A stretch of 23,353 bases of DNA from contig NW_025955504.1 of assembly GCF_022376445.1 (NCBI RefSeq), positions 1 through 23,353 of the forward strand, in the 5' to 3' direction. Below the pieces are notes generated by a model. It searched no databases. It saw nothing but the letters and a program-made list of their open reading frames with translations, and was not told the DNA's origin. A program made the position numbers and the translations under genes. Numbering within the stretch: position 1 is the first letter of the stretch; each line of letters opens with the position of its first letter. Source of the stretch: Fomitopsis serialis (Eukaryota; Basidiomycota; Agaricomycetes; Polyporales; Fomitopsidaceae). Positions 1 through 9,472 of this stretch are shown in pieces.

Positions 1-1320
1 TCTTGGTGGACACTAGTACTGGCAGCGCGTACCTTTGGGTAGGCGCACAGCAACCGTACAGTCCAGGCCCGAATACTCAGGCGTGAGAGAGCTCTGTACA
101 TCCTGAAAGTCCGCAGTACTGAGCTCACTAGCTCACTTGACAGCATCAATGCGACTTTCACTGTCTCGTGGGTGCTTGTGCCTCATACTGAAGCCATCCG
201 CGCATGATATCTTACTCGACCATCGGATGAATCAGGTATGGCTCTGGCAACGTCAACGGAACTGCCTACATGGATACAGTTGCGATTGGTTCAGCCACTG
301 CGAGCGATCAAATTATCGGCAGCGCCAATCACACGGACGGTTTCGAGCTCTGGGAGCCCTTCGACGGAATACGTGAGTATGCACACCTCGAGGGCTCTAG
401 CAATGTCATTGACAACGGCATAGTGGGACTTGGTCCCCCTGGTTCAAACACCAACGAGACTTCAGGATATACCACTACTCCCACGTTCATGGAGAACCTG
501 TATGGGCAGGGCAGCATCAATGAACCAGTGTTCGGTCTGTATATTTTACCGTTCATCCCTGGTGAAGAGAACACCGGCGAGATCACCTTTGGAGGAGTCA
601 ACCCAAGCCGCTTCACCGGTGAGGCTTGTCCACTGCCTTGGTTTAGACGCCAGCCTAATCACGTGCCACAGGCGAGATTGAATGGATCGCCCAGAACGCA
701 CCGTACGATATACACTGGGGATTCAACGTAGGCCAAACTCCAATATGCGCTTTTGAAGCGGGCTACTGACGTTCTGCTTAGGCGTCGAGTTTCGCCTGGG
801 GCAATATCACCCTCGCGGGACCAATCTACGCCCGAACAGACTGCGGCGTGTTACCGATACTGTTACCCACGCAAGTATATCGACCCGACTACACTGAAAC
901 TGACTCACTGTGTCTTCAGAGACCAGTACTTCGACATCTTGGACGGCGTGCCAGGTACCAATCTTGATCTGAATAGCGATAGTCAGCTTCCCACTTGTCT
1001 TGTATTCGCGAGCAATATGACTGCGAGCAACCTCCCGCCGCTTGAGATCGGGCTCGGAAGCTTGCTTGTGTCCATCCCAGCAGAAGAGTAGGTATCATGC
1101 TCAACAGTCTCGACCTTTGACTTATTCGTTGTCAATCGTGTATAGCTACATCGTTCCCGAACTCGCCTACGAGACGCTAAATGTCACTAACGATGGCCAA
1201 ACACATACGTATCTCTGCCCAGGTGGCCCCGATTATGTCAATCTCGGTCAGAAGGCTCTCGAACACATATATTCTGCCTACGATAGTGCGTCGTCTCTAG
1301 ATCTCCAACCCTTCACATAA
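1..1320 (+). pseudogene. Pepsin-like (A1) aspartic protease, 5'-truncated and degraded
   Basis: Secreted polyporopepsin-type endopeptidase relic. With introns read at 83-143, 168-235, 373-423 and 619-671, the pieces join into a recognisable N-lobe: VDTSTGSAYLWVG, then TFTV-SYGSGNVNGTAYMD, then the flap-side run GLGPPGSNTNETSGYTTTPT and GEITFGGVNPSRFTG. A further intron at 1088-1145 joins SIPAE to DYIVPELAYE, and the end has GQKALEHIYSAYD, like the C-lobe of the family. Several things are broken. The first catalytic loop reads DTSTGS where families have DTGSS. In-frame TGA at 767-769 stops the reading where the second DTG should come. The best second-motif candidate is TDCGVLPILLPT, without DTG, and the frame changes after it. 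The family's usual C-terminal sequence is replaced by SSLDLQPFT before TAA at 1318-1320. The 5' part lies outside the window. I infer loss of function; a recent pseudogene fits better than sequencing errors because both catalytic motifs are affected. Confidence 0.75.
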
Positions 1321-2133
1321 GCTCACCAGGAACGGCTATGCTACAGTCGTGAATCATCGTGAGTGACGTACCGTATTCGCACTTCAGTCCTAAAGATTAA
1401 CATCTATGTGAGTCGTTGGATTTGCACCAGCAGCGTCACTGCGCCCCATCCCCGAGTAAGATAAGGGAATGTCACGGACACTATCGTGCTACTACTGGTG
1501 ATGAGTAAGTCTAAGTACATCCTATTATTATGTATGACTAGTCATGACTCCCATTTAGCTTCTATTGACACCCGCCGTCGAGGTGTTTGCCGTACGCGTG
1601 CTTCCACTAAGGGCGTGCATTTCTGAGGCCCGGCGGACACAATATGTATGCACTGCTTATAGGATGTCCGGTAGCGACCTCCGTCATCCAGCAACAGAAA
1701 CTCCCCTGGAGGCGTATTCAGCATCATTGACAGTGGGTACACCGAGATCTAGCTAGAAGTCTCGACAGTCCACCGACGCCAGCATACACCGTGAAAACCC
1801 GCAGGGACTCGCTGTACTACTATAGATACTGCTTATGTATAGCGTGCGCATCTTTCGCTTGCCCAATGTAATGAGGTATGCTCCTGTTGAACCCGACCGT
1901 TGCCCAGTGGACATCGACTATAGGGCAACGACTCCGTCACCACATATGTAGCTCCCAATCGCTGTTCACTAGAACTGTTCAAATTCATCGCATACTCTCA
2001 GGCGTTCACCAAATCGCATTAAATACGCCATTATGGCTGTTCATTGGATTCAATGATTGGTTACAGACGAATAGACTCGGACTTGCTCATCTACTGCTCT
2101 TACTGAACAATACAGCACTCATTGTCCAGTAGC
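1321..2133. other. Intergenic, no recognisable gene
   Basis: Several short open frames occur but none has a recognisable motif, a convincing ATG context or consistent splice sites. A single IIDSG string near 1723-1737 recalls the second aspartic-protease motif but has no supporting flanks. The right end is the 3' flank of the secreted-protein gene transcribed from the minus strand. That gene's flank (GCTACTGG...ATGAGTGCTG, minus strand just below 2134) is also preserved after the relic at 4189-4210. Confidence 0.5.
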
Positions 2134-2621
2134 TCAGCAGTTGTCGTGTGCGCAGGCTCCCTGTCAGAGAAATCATCAGCGCTGCATTACACCTTTTCCA
2201 AGCCAGAGTCAAGTCACGTACACTGATGAAGCGGTAGCTCTGGTCGCTCGGGTTGAGCGTCTTGCAGAACCCGGTGGCCGTGAAGTCGTAGCCGACGTTC
2301 TGGCACGAGCAAGACCCGTCGCCGGAAGTGATAACGAGACAGTACTGGTTGTCACCGGTAGTGCCCAGACCGTCATTGGGGATGTAGACGGAACCACGGC
2401 CTGCCTCGCCCAGGCAGCCAGGGTTGCGGATGTCGACGCCAATGCCGCCGTTCACGGAGCAGGCGGTGTCTGAGAAAATGGAAGGTATGTCAGCTGAGAG
2501 CCCGCAGACGAGGATAGGCGGACGTACCGTCGAAGAAGTTGGCGTAGAAGTCGGCCTTCACAGGAGCGAGAAGAGCCATGGCGATGGCGATGCCGGAGGT
2601 GACGGTGCTGGAGAACTTCAT
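2134..2621 (-). CDS. Small secreted cysteine-rich protein (122 aa, 8 Cys)
   Basis: Three exons, 2621-2528, 2469-2222 and 2160-2134, with introns of 58 nt (2527-2470) and 61 nt (2221-2161). Both start GTACGT and end CAG. The joined frame is 369 nt. Residues 1-24 (MKFSSTVTSGIAIAMALLAP plus VKAD) form a classic signal peptide with likely cleavage after VKA. The mature part of about 98 residues has eight cysteines, including a CSC pair and the C-terminal GACAHDNC, consistent with disulfides in an extracellular protein. The last mini-exon is supported independently: the relic at 3862-4210 keeps the same intron position and ends GSCASNSC. The start was chosen because it gives the signal peptide and lies about 80 nt below a TATA box. 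I do not recognise a named family. Its role could be a secreted effector-like, antimicrobial or wall-associated protein, but none of these is shown. Confidence 0.8.
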
Positions 2622-2697
2622 GGTCGTTGAGTGCGGATTGGTGCGGTTGTCTGGGACGGTGTGCTTGTGATGAAGAGCCATTGGCCGACTCGGGGGC

Positions 2698-2706
2698 TCT
2701 TATATA
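2698..2706 (-). promoter_or_regulatory. TATA box of the secreted-protein gene
   Basis: The minus strand reads CTATATAAG, 77-85 nt upstream of the ATG at 2621. It is followed by an A/C-rich leader (CATCACAAGCACACC) typical of highly expressed fungal genes. Initiation would be expected roughly 30-40 nt below it. Confidence 0.6.
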
Positions 2707-3861
2707 GCATTCTTGTGTGGCTTCAGGACAGGTCACTCGAGCGGCTGGATATCCTCAGTTACATGCTGTGACTATGCAGTGACCGGACTCACAACGCTTC
2801 CTCCGAGTCGGACAATAATCATTTACTGTTGACCATCACTATCCGTTGCATCGCTGTCAAGGTTTGTGGTTTCATGCCCGAAGGACGTCATCTAGCCACC
2901 CACCCGACGTCCCATCTGACATACACGGTGCCCCCACCTGCCCAGGCTGATCCACAGCATTGCAATACCACAGGTGGTGGGGCTCAATCGGACAGCTTGC
3001 GATTTGGGGCCAGTACTGGGCTAGCACACGCCCGACACGACTGAACAAAGCCGACTCCTTTGCGGGCCCAGATAGAACTCCATTCTCGACGCAAGGCCCA
3101 CGCGGGAGAGTCTGCGCCTTACCTCGGGAAAATCGCGATTGGTGCGCCCAAGGTTGCAAGACCATCCGACGACAACCAGGATGAGTCGCCACTGGCAATA
3201 CATCGTGTCAGTGGGTCATTGACGGGGCGCGGAAATCTCCCGGGGGGACGAGTCGGACATGTGCCAGTGAGGGCGCGCATGACGGCTTTGTCCAGTCAGG
3301 TGTAATGGTGATTCGAGCTGCATCGCGCAGCATTTGCGCTGCGTCAGGGTTCATCGCATCCACTTGGGCGGTCTGAATGTGATGTTGAGACTCGTCGGCG
3401 CCGTGGAGTTGGTGCAAAGGCATCAATGCTACTATTCCGAGACGCATGCGCAAGCCAAAAATACCGGGTGGAATGTACTCTTGCAGCGTAGGAGTCCATC
3501 GTTAATGCATCAGCGAGATGTTGAGTTGTCTGGATTACTGGGTTTGAGGGTCTAAGTAGACTGACAGGTCTGAAATGGCACTGACCGCATCTAGTGCGTC
3601 TGACACAGTTGAGCGTTTGGGAGAGTATTTGAGTCCAGCGGCGGCCTGAGCTTCTGGGGACCTGTCAGACTTGTGTCAGACCAGTCATTGGACGCGACCG
3701 TGATAGACACGACAAACCGGCGACAGACATGACAGACGCTCGAAATTACGCCGATATCGGAGTGTTGACAACAAGTCTATATCAGTGGCTGTGGACAACA
3801 CTTATTTGGGGGACGAGACGGTCTTGTTTTGTAGCCACCTATGTTGAGAGCATATCTTCAT
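2707..3861. other. Intergenic, no recognisable gene
   Basis: Open frames on both strands around 2870-3300 overlap each other and carry no recognisable domain, so I treat them as chance. At 3560-3735 short TGTCAGAC/TGACAGRC-type words recur (for example around 3660-3690 and 3722-3735) without a regular period. No first exon equivalent to the signal peptide of the secreted-protein gene could be seen upstream of the relic that follows. Confidence 0.45.
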
Positions 3862-4210
3862 TTACAGTAACTCTGACAATGCCTGCTTCGTGAACAGCAG
3901 CAGCAGCGTCATCGACACCCGCAGCCCTAACTAAGCCGGCCGTAGATCCGTCTACATCGCTAATGAAGGTCTCGTCACAACACCTCCGGCGACAGCGTTT
4001 ACTCGCGCCAGGGCGCCAACCATGACTTCACCGTCATTGGATTCTGCAAAACGTTCGACCCAAGCGACCAGAGCTCCCGTTTCGTTGGAGTAAGTTACTT
4101 CGCTTCCCCGTAGTTTTTCTCGGAAGCGATGGAATGCGATGCTGATTGTGGAGTCTGACAGGGATCCTGCGCAAGCAATAGCTGCTAAGCTACTGGAGAA
4201 TGAGTGCTGA
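3862..4210 (+). pseudogene. Relic of the secreted cysteine-rich protein gene
   Basis: Decayed paralogue of the intact gene at 2134-2621, in the opposite orientation. After an acceptor-like tttacag (3861-3867) the translation gives DNACFVNSSS, then a stop TAA at 3932-3934, then GRRSVYIANEGLVTT, matching GRGSVYIPNDGLGTT. A frame change and internal deletion remove the middle cysteines. Homology resumes with DFTVIGFCKTFDPSDQSSRF, matching DFTATGFCKTLNPSDQSYRF. The second intron keeps its place (GTAAGT after TTCGTTGGA; TCTGACAG at 4154-4161) and the last mini-exon reads GSCASNSC with TAA at 4186-4188. Even 3' flank is shared up to about 4210. The signal-peptide exon is not recognisable. With a stop, a frameshift and deletions this cannot make the protein. 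Confidence 0.8.
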
Positions 4211-4212
4211 GA

Positions 4213-4408
4213 CTGACCTATGGCGAAGGGGGTCTATGTGCCCTGATGGCCAGCGCCTTGCATAGAGATGAGCTCCCATTCGAGGCGTGCTCGGTTCTGC
4301 AGTAGATCGTTCAAATGTATCCTCCAATCTACGCAACCCAGTAAGCCGGTTGTGTCATCGTAGAGTAGGAAGGAGTTTGATACGTACGATCATTGCCAGG
4401 CTGCTTTG
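4213..4408 (-). pseudogene. Relic of the stand-alone dsRNA-binding-domain gene
   Basis: The minus strand aligns with the intact gene at 10027-10381. After GCGTAG, exon 2 reads WRIHLNDLLQNRARLEWELI, against WRMQLNNLLQANAQLGTLEWEL in the intact copy. A stop TAG (minus strand 4236-4234) replaces the tryptophan of GPWTAV, followed by TPFAI and the retained donor GTCAGT. The first intron still starts GTACGTAT (around 4382-4388), but the initiator ATG and the sequence of the first exon are not preserved. The third exon with the SKNAAKEAAAKQAYEAI helix is absent: homology stops a few bases inside intron 2 and passes straight into the secreted-protein relic. It is therefore truncated and interrupted. 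Confidence 0.8.
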
Positions 4409-5220
4409 TAGACATATTGGGTATAGTTTCTCCCGAAGCTGAGAATGTCGAACAGTGACCGAGACAGCTCACAAAAAAGGTGTCGTTAAGGCAGCGCCAA
4501 CAGAGCACCGGCTATGGTGTCCACGCTGAGTGTGACTAGCCGTCGCTATTGCCAATGTTTGTATGTTGAGGACGAAAGTTTGACAGGACAATCCTACGGC
4601 AGCGATTTCAGTTGTATTATGTACTATGGAGCTAGCAGTTGGAGGGCACGCAGTAGACGTAGCCTTCCACGGCGAAGGTTCCATGCCAGTATACAGTGTG
4701 GGCGGTACTAGTAGACACGAGACTTACGAAAGCGTAAAGCGAAGGCCAAGTCTGGGGTCGAACCAAACGATGGCCAGTCCTCATTGCCAGTATTTGCATT
4801 CACTGTCAATAGTCAGCTCAACTCGTCTACGTATGTTGGCCAGACTACGGCACCAAATGCGCGTTGCGCTTCGAACGACATGAGTTCCACTGTGACCGCC
4901 GCGCCGTCGCCGTCGTATTGAGGACGACGTCCGACCTCCTTGGACAGCCCATAGACAGAGACGAGACCAGCGTTCACAGAACGTCAGACAGCGATTGCGG
5001 TATGAAGCGAGAGGTGCGCTGGGTTGTGACGCAAGTAAGCAAGTAACTTACTTACTTACTGTAGGTCACCGCCACCACCACGACCGCTGTGGTGGCCAAG
5101 TGGTGGCTGACAAGAATGGTCGCCTCGGCAATCGGCGGACCGCAGACAGCACTCGGCTGAGCGCTTCCGCGATCATCCAGCACGTCGACGTCGTCGTCTG
5201 CCTGTGCAGCAAGACCAGCC
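4409..5220. other. Spacer and upstream region of the first F-box gene
   Basis: No gene is recognisable. From about 4620 the sequence is alignable by eye with 11090-11658, the spacer in front of the second F-box gene. Similarity is closest in the last 60 bases before the ATG (GATCATCCAGCACGTCG and TGCCTGTGCAGCAAGA), which probably represent the 5' leader. No TATA box was seen. A 25-bp near-palindrome at 5035-5059 is not present in the other copy. Confidence 0.5.
5035..5059. repeat. 25-bp near-perfect palindrome
   Basis: The arms GTAAGCAAGTAA and TTACTTACTTAC pair with a single internal mismatch around a one-base centre. The equivalent spot in copy B (about 11540-11570) lacks it, so it was gained in copy A or lost in copy B. 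It could be a local slippage product of the TTAC word or a small insertion footprint. Confidence 0.55.
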
Positions 5221-6407
5221 ATGGTCCGTCTACCCCCCGAGCTCACGGACCGTATCATCGACTATCTACACACTGACGTGCATTCTCTCTGTGCGTGTGC
5301 TCTGACGTGTCGGACCTGGTTGCCTGCGGCTCGCTACCACCGTTTTCGTTCGGTCAGCGTTGCGCACGAAGAAGGCATTGCAACGTTCGAAACCCTCGTA
5401 GCGTCTTCGCCGGCGATAGGCCACATCGTGGAAGACCTAGAGATATCTTTCTTTGGTTGCGAGCAACTCAGCTCTGTCTTGTCCTTGCTTTCGGCCGTCA
5501 GGGTGCTCAAGCTCCGTCACGGCGAGTGGGGCCGTGACTTCTGCATGGGTGACCTCGCAGCTGTCGGCGCTGAGCTTCCTGCCCTGCGTGAGCTGACCAT
5601 GGTCTTCTGCGTCTTGCCTTTGGATGCGCTAGCAGAGCTAGTGTGCTCCTTCACTGGCCTCGAAAGCTTCTCACTAGTTGATAATAACGGTGTCCAGTCC
5701 GTCAACACTTCCGTCGTCGGATGTTTAAAAGCTCTGCACACTCTGGAGTTGGACTACACTGGCAGCGACCTGACAACTGACGAGGAGCCGGATCTCCTCG
5801 TCGGTTGGCTCACCAGCACACTTCAACCCCATCAGCTCCAGATGCTCCATATCAGTCTTACTTACGATCCGGGGCCCATTCAACCCCTGTTCGACACTTT
5901 CGGTCCGCATGGCCTGAAACACCTGAGACTCGATCTATACGATCTCCAAGGTATGTGTCGCTTAGCTTCTCGGAACACATACCTATCATAACTGAGGACC
6001 ATACAGAGACTGCTAGGGACACTACGTTCACGCTCGAACCCTGCACCAACTTACGCACCGTGTTTATCGAGCTCGGCGCTGGCAGTCAGTCGCCGGAAGC
6101 ATCGATGGGCCTAATGTGGCCCAGCGTGCTCATATCTCAACTCAGCTCACTATCCCTTGAGACGATCACTTTGTTGGTGTCTGCCCCGTCATTCTGGCCT
6201 TGGGACGTAGATATTGTCTGGCGATTCGATGATCTCCAGGCGTTGGATTGGAGAAGCATCAATCGCACGCTAGGACGACTGTTTTTCAACAATCTACGAG
6301 CTTTCAACATACATGGTCGAGGTCCCAGAGAGTCACTGGAGGCTTGTCTGCAGGAACGGTGTGGGACTGCGTACACACGAGGGTTGTTCCGATTGTTAGA
6401 GGAATAG
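5221..6407 (+). CDS. F-box/LRR-like protein 1 (376 aa)
   Basis: Probable substrate-recruiting subunit of an SCF ubiquitin ligase. Two exons, 5221-5950 and 6007-6407, around a 56-nt intron (GTATGT...ATACAG); the joined frame is 1131 nt. The F-box is at residues 1-45: LPPELTDRIIDYLHTDVHSL, then CALTCRTWLPAARYHRFRSV. After it come irregular leucine-rich segments such as LPALRELTMVFCVLPL, FTGLESFSLVD, LKALHTLELDY and HGLKHLRLDLYDL. The C-terminus after the intron has CTNLRTVFIELG and FDDLQALDWRSINRTLGR and ends GLFRLLEE. Lineage-specific expansions of such genes are common in agaricomycetes. The paralogue at 11659-12829 has the same intron position and C-terminus, which supports the model. The Skp1-binding face is inferred from the F-box alone; the target is unknown. 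The ATG sits immediately before the F-box, without an N-terminal extension. Confidence 0.85.
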
Positions 6408-6897
6408 TGTGAGCCTCAAGGAGCTGTGCGTCGTAATCTGCTGATGCCGCTTCGCAGTCGAGTTGTTACTTCGTGCTGCTCTGAAATCGGTTTGCTTGGT
6501 ACGCGTCTTGTATTGTTTGAACACAGTTTAGTCGTTAACCTTCCTGTCTTACCAGAGTACGTTTTCTCTAGCCCTCGACCTCGTTTGTATGCTACGTCAA
6601 ACCTTACGTTCTATTTTGGCTCCTGAACTTGTTCTATGGCCACCGGTCTGTCTCCATCCATCAGCCTCTTCTGTGAATATGTTGTCCGGGTCTTCAGCTG
6701 CCAGCGCCATACAGTGGGGGATCTCGGGAAACGTTCACGCCGAACGCAATCCGGTGTTTTGCTCATACATAAGTGGTAAGCATGCTATCTGCGAGGATCT
6801 AGAGGCGCGCTCACATTCCTGATACTACAGCACCGTCTATCAAAATCCGACGCGCGTTGCTGGTGCTCGTACATTACCGTGAAACCTCAAAGTTCGT
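6408..6897. other. 3' flank shared with the second F-box gene
   Basis: Homologous to 12830-13305, but small insertions and deletions break every reading frame between the copies. It therefore behaves as non-coding DNA (3' UTR plus the promoter of the next F-box gene). It is rich in T/C tracts. The open frames seen here lack ATG starts or do not continue in the other copy. Confidence 0.55.
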
Positions 6898-6949
6898 ATG
6901 GATCCACCATCTCTTCAGCATATCGTCTCAGAGCATTCCACGGCTTCCT
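6898..6949 (+). pseudogene. 5' stub of the third F-box gene
   Basis: ATGGATCCACCATCTCTTCA matches the start of the gene at 13306 (one mismatch in the first 20 bases). It then matches ATCGTCTCAGAGCATTCCAC up to CTTCCT, with a short internal deletion relative to copy B. Beyond about 6949 the sequence is unrelated, so the F-box itself is absent. This marks the right end of copy A. Confidence 0.65.
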
Positions 6950-7253
6950 ACCTATCCCATGGCGCACGACGTTCCCAGCCGCTTCCGAGTCCGCGCATCG
7001 CGGGCCAGAATAATGTATGCTGACATCTGTGCCCGCCGTGACGCGTTTCAAAACTCCAGATCGACAACACATGCACCGTATTTGACAAAACTGTGAGTAT
7101 CAATGCACACAATCGTGCATCCTGTCGACTTCTCTGACTTCTGCCGCCATGCCATCTTTCAAGACGCTGAAAGTGGTCTTCTCGTGGCCTATACGATGCA
7201 AATACCTGCTCGGCCGCCGTCGAACTCTAAGTGGCGTGCTTGCGGGGCACACG

Positions 7254-7260
7254 TTATAAA
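7254..7260 (+). promoter_or_regulatory. TATA box of the P450 gene
   Basis: TTATAAA lies 59-65 nt upstream of the ATG at 7319, a normal spacing for a fungal TATA promoter with a short leader. Confidence 0.55.
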
Positions 7261-7318
7261 GCAAGGCCTTTGCTCTTCCGTCAAGCCATCCTCTGTAGGG
7301 CTTGAGACGTTCTACAAC

Positions 7319-9472
7319 ATGATCCCTTTGCTGCTCATACTCGCGTCGCTCACTTGCGTATTCTATGCCTTCCGACCCAAGAAAGACTCGCTGCGACAGA
7401 AGTTACCACCTGGACCAACTGGTGTCCCATTGCTGGGAAACCTATTGCAATTGCCTGCCTTACGACCGCATCCGAAGGTAGGGACATTGACTTCATAATT
7501 GTCCCTCCGGTTTCTGACACTTGACTTGTAGTTTCTAGAATGGGCCTCCCAGTACGGGGAGATATTCTACCTCAAGCTGGGCGGGCAAGACGTAGTGGTC
7601 CTGAACACGGCAGAAGCGGCCGACGAGCTGTTGTCGCGTCGTAGTCATAACTATTCTAGTCGTGCCACTCCGCATGTCGCTCACGACGTCCTGCGCGGTG
7701 GGATGGGTCTTGCATTTTTAAAGTATGACACTCCGTGGAAGGTCCGTCCGAACTCAAAATATGTTTCTTTTGATTGACGTTCGCGATAGGTGGCCAGGAA
7801 GGCGCTGCAAGGTGCCCTTGGGCCCGGGCCTTCGAAGAATATTCGCCCAAACCAGGAATGCGAATCCCGCGTTCTTCTCTACGACTTGATTTGTCACGGG
7901 AACAAGAGTGTCACACAAGGCGTCTCCGAGGGTCTACACGGAGAAGTCTTGGATAATCACTGGTTCGCACCAGTGAGGCGGTATGTGAGTATGATGATTT
8001 AGCTAAGCGTGTCCAGTCAGTATAATTCGCGCTGTGTAGGCGACGAGTGTTGCGCTGTATGCGATGTATGGCAAGCGAGTCCCTCGCTTCCTGAATAACC
8101 CTAATCTGTGAGAACACGTCCCCGCTTCGGGCGAACACCTTTTGACCTCTGACTCTTAGTCACAAGATATACGACATTGTCGACAACTTCTCGCAGATGT
8201 CGCAGCCAGGGAACTATCTGTGAGTTGGCTGACGGTTCGAAGAGGGTGTGAAATGCCGTGCTGATATAACGATGGCTATGTGCAGGGCGGATGTGTTCCC
8301 GCTGATACGACGTCTCCCAGACTTCTTGGCGCCATGGAGGGTGAAAGCTCACGGATTGCATCTATGGTCGGTACCTCTTCATTTTCAACCACAGTGACAT
8401 GTTCTGATCTCGCGTGACAGGGAAATGGGCCTCTGGGGAGGACTTGTTGATGACTGCAAGGCGGCACTACGAAGCGGAGAGAACCGGCGCGGGTTTGTCT
8501 CTTCGTATCTGAGTGCGCGCGCCGCCGCAGGTGAAGTCTCCGCAAATGAACACTGTGACGAAGAGGATGTTCCCGGCAAAGGTCTGACGAAGGGCGGGTG
8601 GATACAAGATGACTTCCTCGCCTATGGTGCCGGATCTGCCCTAGAGGCGGGCTCCGATACGACGGCCAATACCATAGTAACATTCTTGCTCTACATGCTC
8701 AGCCACCCGCATGTGCTTCAGAAAGCGCGAGTGGAGATCGACGGTGTGGTAGGGACGGAACGTATGCCAGACTTCGACGACGAAGAACGACTACCATATC
8801 TTGTGGCTTGTATAAAGGAGACTCTGAGGCATCGGCCGGCCACTCCGCTGGGTACGTCCGCCTGCTCTCACACGCACACGTCCCTTGCTTATGAGCCATT
8901 GGAAGCGATCCCGCATGCGACAGTAGAAGACGACGTCTACAAGGATTATCATATCCCGAAAGGATGTACCGTGATCGGGAATGTGTGGGCCATACATCGG
9001 GACCCCGAACGTTTCTTCAATCCAGCAGCGTTCATCCCAGAGAGGTTCTATCAAGAAGGCAAGCCCACACGGTTCAACATCGGTCCAGTATCGAACGAGC
9101 GCGATATGTGATTGTCCACCCTTGTCTCGCTACCTGCCATGCTGATCTTCCGTCGGCAGCTATGCGTTTGGATGGGGCCGGCGGTTCTGTCAAGGCAGTC
9201 ACATCGCAGAGGCGTCGCTCTTCATCACTCTCTCGCGCATTCTCTGGGGCGTCGACTTCTACGCGCCGCTCGATCCATCGACTAAGCGGCCAATCCTGCC
9301 TGACGTAGCGAACGAGGAGAAGACATGGAGCGAGGGCTTCCTCAGTGTGCCACACGCTTTCAACATCGGCTTTGCCCCACGATCAGCCAAACACGCAGAG
9401 CTCATCCGGAAGGCGTTCGACAATGTCCAGTCCGACTGGCAGACCATGGGGTTGGAAGGAGATGACCGGTGA
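7319..9472 (+). CDS. Cytochrome P450 monooxygenase (572 aa, nine exons)
   Basis: ER-anchored class II haem monooxygenase that would receive electrons from the cell's P450 reductase. Exons: 7319-7477, 7532-7741, 7790-7984, 8040-8107, 8160-8219, 8286-8366, 8421-8851, 8906-9107 and 9160-9472; introns are 48-66 nt and the sum is 1719 nt. Residues 2-18 are a hydrophobic anchor (IPLLLILASLTCVFYAF), followed by the proline hinge LPPGPTGVPLLGN. Helix I carries AGSDTTANT, helix K KETLRHRP (ExxR), then FNPAAFIPERF, and the haem loop FGWGRRFCQG with the axial cysteine. All key motifs are present in frame, so it looks functional. The two weakest splice calls are the 54-nt intron at 8852-8905, which is itself open in frame, and the donor at 9108 (GTGATT). 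Substrate and CYP family are not assignable by eye. The flanking genes do not form an evident pathway with it. Confidence 0.88.

Larger units (their letters stand above)
4213..6949. repeat. Copy A of a diverged segmental duplication
   Basis: Direct repeat of about 10184-13372. Matching blocks in the same order are: the dsRNA-binding gene (4213-4408 versus 10184-10381); spacer words such as GCGATGGCCAGTC with TAGTCAGCTCAACTC (around 4770-4825 versus 11230-11277); CAGCGATTGCGGTA (around 4989-5002 versus 11509-11522); the F-box genes; the 3' flank sharing CTGATGCCGCTTCGCAGTCGAG; and the start ATGRATCCACCATCTCTTCAGC of a further F-box gene. The left limit is the fusion with the secreted-protein relic. 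The right limit is where AGAGCATTCCACRGCTTCCT stops matching. This copy is about 450 bp shorter, mainly in the spacer before the F-box gene. Confidence 0.75.

Noticed and set aside
1723..1737. IIDSG string suggesting the second catalytic motif of another aspartic protease
   Set aside because: No alignable protease sequence on either side in the same frame, and a stop follows within a few codons.
3560..3735. Recurring TGTCAGAC/TGACAGAC words as a possible repeat array
   Set aside because: Spacing is irregular, units are only 7-8 bases and there is no array structure; not CRISPR-like, which would not be expected in a fungus.
4754..4764. GGTTCGACCCC on the minus strand resembles a tRNA B box
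   Set aside because: No A box or cloverleaf arms at the right distance, and the same spot in copy B is not conserved as a B box.
8852..8905. In-frame stretch in the P450 read as coding
   Set aside because: It starts GTACGT, ends AG, is 54 nt long and interrupts the expected helix K to PHA segment, so an intron is more likely, though retention would not break the frame.
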